A DNA stretch of 5,106 bases, taken from Thermoplasmatales archaeon UBA447. GTDB taxonomy: Archaea; Thermoplasmatota; Thermoplasmata; Thermoplasmatales; Thermoplasmataceae. Of this stretch, positions 1 to 4,582 are shown piece after piece. Location of the stretch: contig DARE01000012.1 of the NCBI GenBank assembly GCA_002503205.1, positions 1 to 5,106 of the forward strand, written 5' to 3'. A model generated the notes under the pieces. The model saw only the letters and a list, made by a program, of their open reading frames with translations. It ran no database searches and was not told the origin of the DNA. How positions within the stretch are numbered: position 1 is the first letter of the stretch; each line of letters begins with the position of its first letter. A program made the translations under genes and the position numbers.

Positions 1-269
1 GTAATAGTATACATCTGTCTTGCCCGCTCTCCCTGCATTATTTCGCGCCTTTCAACGTATCCATCCTTTTCCAGTGAGCCAAGGGCGGGATATATGGAAC
101 CAGCGGTTGGCCTCCAGTAACCTTGTGTGCGCAGGGAAATCTCACTCATTATTTCATATCCATGCATTGGCTTATCTTCAAGAATTTTAAGTATCAAAGG
201 CTTGAGTAGTCCCGGTGGGATAAGACTTACTCTGAATGGGCCACATTGACAGGAGCAATTTTTATCCAC
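1..269 (-). CDS. PadR-family transcriptional regulator, 3' end cut by window edge
   Basis: This is a DNA-binding repressor of the PadR family (winged helix-turn-helix). The 89 visible residues hold the whole winged-helix core: LKPLILKILEDKPMHGYEI (about 22-40), then PTAGSIYPALGSLEKDGYVE (54-73), which matches the family recognition-helix signature, then the wing with QGERARQMYTI (79-89). The C-terminal dimerisation helix lies beyond the window. The start is GTG at 269-267: an in-frame TAA sits directly upstream (272-270), and a GGAGG motif lies 11 bases before it. The N-terminus carries a short Cys cluster, C5-x-C7-x-C9, ahead of the fold, which is not part of the family core and could bind metal or be redox-active (inference). 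It is the last visible gene of a minus-strand operon with two small Cys-containing proteins, so autoregulation is likely but unproven. The family call is firm; the effector is unknown. Confidence 0.93.
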   Translation of the reverse strand, partial: MDKNCSCQCGPFRVSLIPPGLLKPLILKILEDKPMHGYEIMSEISLRTQGYWRPTAGSIYPALGSLEKDGYVERREIMQGERARQMYTI

Positions 270-500
270 TTACTTTCCAACCTCCTTTCTTATTAGTTCC
301 TTCTGAATTTCAATTTCTTTCAATTCTTCCCTCTTTGCAGCAATTGTTGAATACAGTTTCTCTATTTTTTCTATCTCAAGAACTTTTGCATGATGCAGCG
401 CACAGAGTTCACACCCGTATAGTCTTACCACTCAGTCTATTTCAAACGGAAACTCCTTACCTTGCATTACAGGTTCGCCACAGTCGGCACATTTCAACAT
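270..500 (-). pseudogene. Small zinc-ribbon/coiled-coil protein interrupted by an in-frame TGA
   Basis: Reading from ATG at 500-498 to TAA at 272-270 gives 76 codons with a single internal stop, TGA at 434-432 (codon 23). Before the stop comes MLKCADCGEPVMQG, with a C4-x2-C7 knuckle. After it comes YGCELCALHHAK, with C30-x2-C33 and H36/H37, then a charged helical segment (about 39-74, rich in Glu, Lys and Ile) that looks like a coiled coil. The two CxxC pairs would together make one zinc ribbon, so the stop splits the expected metal site. A TGG (Trp) at this codon would restore the frame. A GTG follows the TGA directly (431-429), so reinitiation of a 53-residue downstream fragment is also possible. 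The TAA abuts the PadR GTG, and the gene above ends 33 bases upstream, so it lies within an operon. Stop-codon readthrough, mutation and sequencing error cannot be told apart here. The specific family is not recognised. Confidence 0.6.
281..285 (-). promoter_or_regulatory. Shine-Dalgarno site of the PadR gene
   Basis: GGAGG on the minus strand, within AAAGGAGG, lies 11 bases before the GTG at 269. It sits inside the 3' end of the upstream small ORF. Together with the in-frame TAA just before the GTG, it fixes the PadR start. Confidence 0.75.
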
Positions 501-533
501 CCCTATCAACTCTCAATTTTTGTGGAGTTAAGT

Positions 534-743
534 TCACTCCACATTCTCGTTTTTGTGCGACTTGATCCTTGCCAGTTTCCTCTCCAACAAAGATATCTCA
601 TTCTCCAGCTGTTCCTTGTAGTCCTCAAGGTCTTCAGCCGCATCCTTTTCAGAACGGCTCCGAAACATATGGCCGCATTGAGACATTCTGGATTCCATGT
701 ATTCGTTGTCGCATCCACACCTGTTTTTATTCATTCCGTACAT
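534..743 (-). CDS. Small Cys/Met-rich protein with C-terminal coiled coil (DUF5320-like?)
   Basis: A 69-residue protein. The N-terminal part (1-27) is rich in possible metal ligands: M1, M4, C9, C11, M16, M20, C23, H25, M26. The C-terminal part (about 34-62) is a strongly charged helix, with EDLEDYKEQLENEISLLE followed by RKLARIK, whose Leu/Ile spacing suits a coiled coil. This layout recalls small prokaryotic DUF5320-type proteins, which pair a Gly/Met/Cys-rich head with a coiled-coil tail, but the match rests on layout and not on a diagnostic motif. ATG at 743 is preceded by AAGGTG (756-751) with a 7-base spacer, a good SD site. The next ATG at 734 has none as well placed. It is the first gene of the operon leading to the PadR regulator. 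A role in metal or redox handling under PadR control is inference. Confidence 0.6.
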   Translation of the reverse strand: MYGMNKNRCGCDNEYMESRMSQCGHMFRSRSEKDAAEDLEDYKEQLENEISLLERKLARIKSHKNENVE

Positions 744-788
744 TTGTTTTCACCTTATCAGAGTATTATTGTTTCCTATATAATGCTG

Positions 789-800
789 TCGATATATCGA
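789..800. promoter_or_regulatory. Perfect 12-bp palindrome, candidate PadR operator
   Basis: TCGATATATCGA is a perfect inverted repeat. It lies between the TATA box (806-815) and the predicted transcription start (about 785) of the minus-strand operon that ends with a PadR gene. A repressor bound there would block initiation. Flanking TGTC (787-790) and GACA (802-805) add a second, slightly offset inverted pair. The site is visible in the sequence; assigning it to PadR is inference. Confidence 0.45.
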
Positions 801-805
801 TGACA

Positions 806-815
806 ATTTAAATAA
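806..815 (-). promoter_or_regulatory. Archaeal TATA box for the PadR operon
   Basis: On the minus strand this reads TTTATTTAAA followed by TT, a good archaeal TATA element. Initiation about 25 bases downstream would fall near 785, leaving a leader of roughly 40 bases that contains the AAGGTG SD site at 756-751. A second AT-rich element (ATTATATAGG, about 775-784) lies closer to the start codon but would start transcription almost on the SD site, so it is less likely. Confidence 0.5.
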
Positions 816-839
816 ACCTACATGGAATGATGATGGGAA

Positions 840-920
840 TCACATTGATTTAAACAAGTCCGCTACCCAATTTAATCCATAGCAGTCCTTGTCATTGTAA
901 GATATAAATTGATCTTCCAT
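840..920 (-). CDS. Possible 26-residue small protein or gene remnant
   Basis: ATG at 920-918 opens a 26-codon frame ending at TGA (842-840). The peptide begins MEDQFISYNDKDCYGL and ends NWVADLFKSM, a composition that looks protein-like, with one Cys and an amphipathic end. In its favour, a G-rich GGGGGAG sits just before the ATG, and TTTTTAAAG (about 954-962) is placed to give a start near 930. Against it, the G-rich motif is only 2 bases from the ATG, tight for an SD site, and the ORF is short enough to arise by chance. No family is recognised. It could be a leader peptide, an independent small protein or the decayed start of a longer gene. Confidence 0.25.
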   Translation of the reverse strand: MEDQFISYNDKDCYGLNWVADLFKSM

Positions 921-1126
921 AACTCCCCCACTTGGCCTCAGTGAGAATATTGCTTTAAAAAGGGCTTAGAATTTTCTTTCAATTATATTCATTCAACCTA
1001 ATGTTTAACATGCTCATTGAGAAATACCATGATGTGAAAAGAGTCCATAGCACAGCAAGGATAAAAAGCGTACATGAGTCTGGTCTCTTGTGGATTAAAG
1101 TGACCCTCAGACAGTTAAAGCTATTC
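921..1126. other. Intergenic region with no convincing gene
   Basis: This AT-rich spacer lies between the divergent left operon and the persulfide dioxygenase operon. A plus-strand frame opens at 1001 and runs 62 codons into the start of the next gene. Its Ile/Phe-rich tail simply reads AT-rich promoter DNA, it has no clear SD site and no recognisable domain, so it is not called. TTTTTAAAG near 954-962 (minus strand) is a possible TATA box for the small ORF at 920-840. No RNA gene or repeat array is seen. Confidence 0.5.
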
Positions 1127-1140
1127 ATAATATTTATTAT
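1127..1140 (+). promoter_or_regulatory. Candidate TATA region of the persulfide dioxygenase operon
   Basis: ATAATATTTATTAT lies 21-34 bases before the ATG at 1161 and is the only strongly TATA-like segment close upstream. Initiation about 25 bases downstream would leave almost no leader, yet an SD motif (AGGAG, 1145-1149) is present, so the exact TATA register is uncertain. The segment is also an inverted repeat (ATAAT-4-ATTAT), which could be an operator or just AT-rich chance. Confidence 0.35.
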
Positions 1141-1160
1141 CCCCAGGAGAATAATCCTTT

Positions 1161-1892
1161 ATGCCTCTTGTAAGACAGATATTGAATGAGGAACGCTCGT
1201 GTGCTTCTTACATTGTCGGATGCCCCAGTTCCGGCAAAGCATTTGTAATCGATCCGAAAAATGAAGTGGATACATACGTTAAGATGGCCAGTTCTTTGGC
1301 ACTGAAGATAGAGGGTATAATAGAGACCCACATTCACGCCGACCATATCTCAGGTGCTAAGAAATTAGAGAGATTTGTCGGCGCCCCCATTTATATGTTT
1401 GAAGATGCAAAGGTGAAATTTGGTTTCCTCCCACTGAAGGAAGGGGATACCATGAAAATAGGAAATGCACGGATAAAGGTATTACACACACCAGGGCACA
1501 CACCGGAGAGCATATCCTTGATGTATTACGATGATAAAAGAAATCCCGAAATTCCCTCAACGATCTTCACAGGAGACACGCTATTTGTTGGCGACGTGGG
1601 AAGATCAGACATTTCTGGAATGGATACCTCGTATGAATTATACGAAAGCATAACCGAGAAAATATTGCGTCTGCCGGACTTTGTAGAATTACTGCCTGCA
1701 CACTATTCAGGCTCCGCCTGCGGTGCTGAAATGAGTCCAAAAGCCTCTTCAACCCTTGGATATGAACGCCTATGCAATCCTCTCCTTCAGACAGGCTCAT
1801 ACAGTGATTTCAGAAAAAAACTTGGAGAAATACAACTTCAAGCCTTACCTGAAAAGGAAAAGATAAGGGAGATAAACATTGGGGCAAATTAA
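1161..1892 (+). CDS. Metallo-beta-lactamase-fold persulfide dioxygenase-like protein (ETHE1 type)
   Basis: A 243-residue cytosolic MBL-fold enzyme. Family members oxidise glutathione persulfide or similar low-molecular-weight persulfides to sulfite with O2 at a mononuclear iron. Motifs in order: THIHADH at 56-62, HTPGH with H113, GDTLFVGDVGRSD with D139 (138-150), PAH with H181, then GSACGAEMSPKASSTLGYER (184-203) and CNP. H57, H113 and D139 correspond to the iron-binding facial triad of persulfide dioxygenases. The SxCG...SSTxGYE...NP tail separates this group from glyoxalase II. No rhodanese domain is fused; the end (EKEKIREINI) resembles the linker that precedes rhodanese domains in longer homologues. 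ATG 1161 has AGGAG at 1145-1149. It is the first gene of a tight operon with a TrmB-type regulator and an MFS transporter. The thiol cofactor in this organism is unknown. Alternatives are a generic glyoxalase-like hydrolase or a thioesterase. Confidence 0.88.
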   Translation: MPLVRQILNEERSCASYIVGCPSSGKAFVIDPKNEVDTYVKMASSLALKIEGIIETHIHADHISGAKKLERFVGAPIYMFEDAKVKFGFLPLKEGDTMKIGNARIKVLHTPGHTPESISLMYYDDKRNPEIPSTIFTGDTLFVGDVGRSDISGMDTSYELYESITEKILRLPDFVELLPAHYSGSACGAEMSPKASSTLGYERLCNPLLQTGSYSDFRKKLGEIQLQALPEKEKIREINIGAN

Positions 1893-2664
1893 GACATCAG
1901 ACATGGAAGATAATGCAGATGCACGTTCCAAAATATTGGATGAACTCGAATATCTTGGGCTTACACACTATGAGGCTGAATTATTTCTCGCCCTATCCCG
2001 CGGAGGAATGACGGCAAGGGAGCTTGCCCAAACAACTGAGATTCCTTACACAAAAGTATATGCCGTTTTAGAGAAATTGAACCAACTTAATCTGGTACAG
2101 AGGGTATCAAGCAGTCCTTCCTTGTTTTCAATACCTGAACCGGACATTGTTATTGGTATCCTTTGTGATGAGGTCAGATCCAGGATCGATGAGATTGAGG
2201 GTCATATAACCAATTACCTGTCAGTTGTCAGGAAGAACGTAAACAAATCGGATGATCTCAACATGTCATGGAACATGGTTGGTTCCAGTAAGGTACGGTA
2301 TTACCTCCAAACAATGGTAAAAAAAGCACGGCGTTCGATCTATGTGATGGATCCTGGGATCAGAACAGTTGACAGTAAATTGCATGAAATTATCAAATCT
2401 AAGACGGATGTTCAGTTGAAAATGATTTTTTCATCCAGCGATTTGAAAGAAATTCCAAGGGATCTGATACCATTCTCAAGAATATCTGACAGATTGAACT
2501 CAAGGTACTATGTTTTTGACGGTGAAACCTCATTTATGATATCCATGGAGAAAGACCATGAGATCTACGGAATAGTTGAACCATGCAGTAATTGCGTTTT
2601 GCAGTCCAGAGAACATTTTGAAATGGTATGGGACAGATCCAGGCCTGCAAGCCCAAAAGGATGA
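1879..2664 (+). CDS. TrmB-family transcriptional regulator with CxxC in the effector domain
   Basis: A 261-residue regulator. The N-terminal winged helix (about 18-85) has the TrmB signature: LEYLGLTHYEAELFLALSRG, then MTARELAQTTEIPYTKVYAVLEKLNQLNLV. A helical linker follows (about 87-120), then an alpha/beta effector domain (about 128-252) resembling the phospholipase-D-like C-terminal domain of TrmB proteins, without HKD catalytic motifs. C236-S-N-C239 and C96 are the only cysteines. TTG at 1879 is preferred over ATG at 1903: GGGAG (1867-1871) lies 7 bases before the TTG, whereas only GGGG, 18 bases away, precedes the ATG. The start overlaps the dioxygenase stop by 14 bases, suggesting translational coupling. 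TrmB proteins usually sense sugars. Here the operon context suggests a sulfur-related or transported ligand, which is inference. The family call is firm; the ligand is not known. Confidence 0.87.
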   Translation: MGQIKTSDMEDNADARSKILDELEYLGLTHYEAELFLALSRGGMTARELAQTTEIPYTKVYAVLEKLNQLNLVQRVSSSPSLFSIPEPDIVIGILCDEVRSRIDEIEGHITNYLSVVRKNVNKSDDLNMSWNMVGSSKVRYYLQTMVKKARRSIYVMDPGIRTVDSKLHEIIKSKTDVQLKMIFSSSDLKEIPRDLIPFSRISDRLNSRYYVFDGETSFMISMEKDHEIYGIVEPCSNCVLQSREHFEMVWDRSRPASPKG

Positions 2665-2670
2665 TTCATC

Positions 2671-3921
2671 TTGACACTCACAAAAAACGGTGCCCAATCA
2701 GAAAGATTAACACATGACGGTACACAGTACATCATCCTCCTGTTACTGACCCTTTTTATTGGGTGGTTTCTGGGGATAGAGCGTGTTCTTGTCCCTGCAA
2801 TGGCTAAGGACATATATCATATTTCATCATATTTATACATACTCTCATTTCTGGCGGCTTTTGGCTTCACAAAGAGTGTACTCAATCTGGTATCGGGAAA
2901 AATATCAGATGACATTGGAAGAAAGAAACTGCTGCTTTTAGGATGGCTTGTAGCTATTCCAGTCCCTTTCATATTCTACTTCTCAACAAGCTGGAATATG
3001 ATTGTACTTGCCAATATCGGGGTAGGTGTTAATCAGGCATTCGCATGGACTATGACAGTAACCTCTGGACTGGATCTGAGCAGAAGTACATCTCGAGGGC
3101 TTACTGTTGGACTGAACGAGGCAGCTGGCTACATAGGGCAGGCCACTGCAGGAATCATTACAGGGTATATGGCTGTGTCATATGGGTTAAGGGGAGCGTC
3201 ATTCCTGTTCGGAATTGTGGTTGTAATTGTGGCCATAGGAACAACTGCACTTACAATAAGGGAAACTGTAGGTTTTGCCAGATCAGAAGATGTGGGTATA
3301 AACCAAATGGGTAGTTCAGTTTCATTCATGAATATGTTTACAGATACATCATGGTCAAACAGGCTCCTCTTTTCTTATTCACAGGCCGGTCTCATTGAGA
3401 AATTTGTGGATGTTGTATTTTGGGGGCTCATGCCATTATACCTTCTTTCACTTCACTTCAGCCTGTTTATTGCCGCTGTTTTGGTTGGAATTTATCAGAT
3501 GACATGGGGTGTGCTCCAGATTATAACTGGAAGGCTGTCGGACCATATAGGTCGCAATGTGCTTATAACTACTGGCTTCTGGCTCGATTCAACTGCCATG
3601 GTAGGTTTCGTCTTCTTTCATGGAATTGTAATTATTGGCTTGCTGAGTTTTCTTGCAGGTCTCGGAATGGCGTTTCTGTATCCTGTTCTCATTGCTGCAG
3701 TGAATGATAAGGTCAAACCCTCTGAAAGAGGGACAAGACTTGGCATCTACAGGCTCTGGCGGGATTCCGGCTATGGATTTGGCGCTATCTTTGTAGGAAT
3801 ACTGGCTAGCGCGTTAAATGTCAGAGATGTGTTTATCGGTGTCGCACTGCTGATGGCTGTTTCAGGTGGAATCGTTATGATTGCCTGCAAGATTAATCAC
3901 CGTAAGTCCAAGGTACTATAG
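2671..3921 (+). CDS. MFS transporter, 12 transmembrane segments
   Basis: A 416-residue major facilitator superfamily permease in the cell membrane. Hydrophobic segments fall at roughly 20-43, 53-75, 86-105, 109-131, 147-168, 175-195, 244-262, 266-286, 296-316, 318-340, 367-384 and 388-407, with a polar central loop (about 196-233). MFS motif A appears in both halves: GKISDDIGRKK (76-86) and GRLSDHIGRN (287-296). A charged GIYRLWRDSGYGFGA stretch (358-372) leads into TM11 and resembles a feature of one prokaryotic MFS subgroup. TTG 2671 is chosen because AAAAGG (2655-2660) lies 10 bases upstream and because the next in-frame ATG (2803) would remove most of TM1. It begins 6 bases after the TrmB gene ends. 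The substrate is not readable from sequence. Co-transcription with a persulfide dioxygenase suggests export or import of sulfite, thiosulfate or another organic or sulfur anion, as inference only. Confidence 0.9.
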   Translation: MTLTKNGAQSERLTHDGTQYIILLLLTLFIGWFLGIERVLVPAMAKDIYHISSYLYILSFLAAFGFTKSVLNLVSGKISDDIGRKKLLLLGWLVAIPVPFIFYFSTSWNMIVLANIGVGVNQAFAWTMTVTSGLDLSRSTSRGLTVGLNEAAGYIGQATAGIITGYMAVSYGLRGASFLFGIVVVIVAIGTTALTIRETVGFARSEDVGINQMGSSVSFMNMFTDTSWSNRLLFSYSQAGLIEKFVDVVFWGLMPLYLLSLHFSLFIAAVLVGIYQMTWGVLQIITGRLSDHIGRNVLITTGFWLDSTAMVGFVFFHGIVIIGLLSFLAGLGMAFLYPVLIAAVNDKVKPSERGTRLGIYRLWRDSGYGFGAIFVGILASALNVRDVFIGVALLMAVSGGIVMIACKINHRKSKVL

Positions 3922-4338
3922 CTAAGTAACAAAATTGCAGTCAAAGTGGAAAAGGTTAGGAAAAATTCTTCCCACGTTGGATACGGAGATCTCAGAGAAT
4001 GAAAATCAGCAACGATAGGCCGTTTGTCGGTATTCAAAGGATTATGATCCGGTAATGTACTCAAATGCTTCAGAAATTCTAGAACCACTGCCAAAGTTTT
4101 TTGGACGAACATAAAGAAATAATTCAGGAAGTATTTTAAGTGACCTAAAATAAGCAACAACACAGCAATTTTTTATTCTTCGTCAGTTGCCTCCAGAACC
4201 TCTCCTTCAGATCCGGGTTCGCAACTTTCTGCTTCAGCAATGTTTTAAGGGTTTGCTGAGTTATAAGAAAAATATACAATTAATTTCACTGCAAGTCGGC
4301 TTCCGATTAATGTACGTGGCTTCGGAAAGTAGGAAAAG
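3922..4338. other. Gene-poor spacer with broken coding-like fragments
   Basis: No intact gene is supported here. On the plus strand one frame reads SKWKRLGKILPTLDTEISEN and so on (about 3941-4012), hits TAG, continues as YSKDYDPVMYSNASEILEPL (about 4027-4086) and stops again. Both pieces look protein-like, as in a decayed gene or transposase remnant, but no family is recognisable. On the minus strand (about 4150-4280) an amphipathic run, LKTLLKQKVANPDLKERFW, lies in a 44-codon frame that starts right after a stop and has no SD site. The longer minus-strand frame at 4163-3897 runs into the transporter 3' end and is judged a shadow. Confidence 0.4.
4169..4180 (+). terminator. Possible T-rich archaeal terminator
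   Basis: TTTTTTATTCTT on the plus strand is the strongest T-run downstream of the dioxygenase-regulator-transporter operon. Archaeal termination often needs only such a run. It lies about 250 bases after the stop codon, so the assignment is weak. Confidence 0.25.
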
Positions 4339-4411
4339 AGCCACTGGAGGGTATCGATCCCCCGACCTGCTGATTACAAGTCAGCTGCTCTACCAACTGA
4401 GCTACAGTGGC
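4339..4411 (-). tRNA. tRNA-Thr (anticodon UGU)
   Basis: A complete intron-less cloverleaf on the minus strand. The acceptor stem GCCACTG/CAGTGGC pairs perfectly over 7 bp. The D arm is GCTC-AGTTGGTA-GAGC, with G18 and G19 present. The anticodon arm GCTGA/TCAGC encloses loop CTTGTAA, giving anticodon TGT, which reads ACA (Thr). The variable loop is AGGTC, with C48 able to pair with G15. The T stem is GGGGG/CCCTC with one G-U pair. The discriminator is T73 (position 4339), common in archaeal tRNA-Thr, and CCA is not encoded. The T loop reads ATCGATA, with A at position 54 instead of the near-universal T, and A60; this is odd for an elongator tRNA. A short T-run (TCTTTTCC) follows the gene and may help termination. 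Confidence 0.96.
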
Positions 4412-4435
4412 TTTATTCGGCCTAATAACTATTTG

Positions 4436-4445
4436 CAGATAAATC
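4436..4445 (-). promoter_or_regulatory. TATA box of the tRNA-Thr gene
   Basis: GATTTATCTG on the minus strand, preceded by purine-rich TTGAAA that could act as a BRE, is centred about 29 bases before the tRNA 5' end. This is the usual archaeal tRNA promoter spacing and predicts initiation a few bases upstream of the mature end. Confidence 0.5.
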
Positions 4446-4536
4446 TTTCAATGCTCAGGTGTGAAACCATTGATACAATCTCTGGTTATGTAAAAGGCAG
4501 AATGTTTGCTCCAGATTATCAAATAAAGTCAATTTT

Positions 4537-4547
4537 GAAATATTTTG
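4537..4547 (+). promoter_or_regulatory. Candidate TATA box of the DHA2 permease gene
   Basis: GAAATATTTTG on the plus strand is centred about 41 bases before the GTG at 4583. Initiation would fall near 4567, leaving a leader of about 15 bases. It lies in the 171-base spacer shared with the divergent tRNA gene; nothing else is recognised in that spacer. Confidence 0.4.
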
Positions 4548-4582
4548 TTCAAAGTTTTAGTATTTAGAGAGAATCAGCAAAA

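Noticed and set aside
432..434. Selenocysteine at the in-frame TGA
   Set aside because: Selenocysteine insertion is not known in the Thermoplasmatales-like lineage suggested here, the codon does not replace a conserved Cys of either CxxC pair, and no SECIS-like hairpin was evident by eye.
236..803. Plus-strand open frames at 236-565, 462-803 and 569-811
   Set aside because: They are antisense to the minus-strand operon, whose products show clear domain logic, SD sites and tight spacing; the plus-strand translations are Phe/His/Ser-rich shadows.
876..1052. Direct repeat TCCATAGCA at 876-884 and 1044-1052
   Set aside because: Only 9 bases, two copies and no flanking similarity; a chance match is likely.
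825..1080. Box C-like ATGATGA/ATGATGT motifs suggesting a C/D box guide RNA
   Set aside because: No matching box D (CTGA) and no internal C'/D' pair were found at the usual 50-70 base spacing.
1001..1189. Plus-strand 62-codon frame overlapping the dioxygenase start
   Set aside because: Its second half reads AT-rich promoter DNA as Ile/Phe, it has no clear SD site, and it overlaps the start of a firm gene by 29 bases.
3897..4163. Minus-strand 88-codon frame
   Set aside because: It overlaps the 3' end of the MFS gene, has no SD support and shows no recognisable domain.
4187..4567. Plus-strand open frame of 126 codons
   Set aside because: It runs straight through the antisense strand of a well-formed tRNA-Thr and through promoter DNA, with no SD site or recognisable domain.
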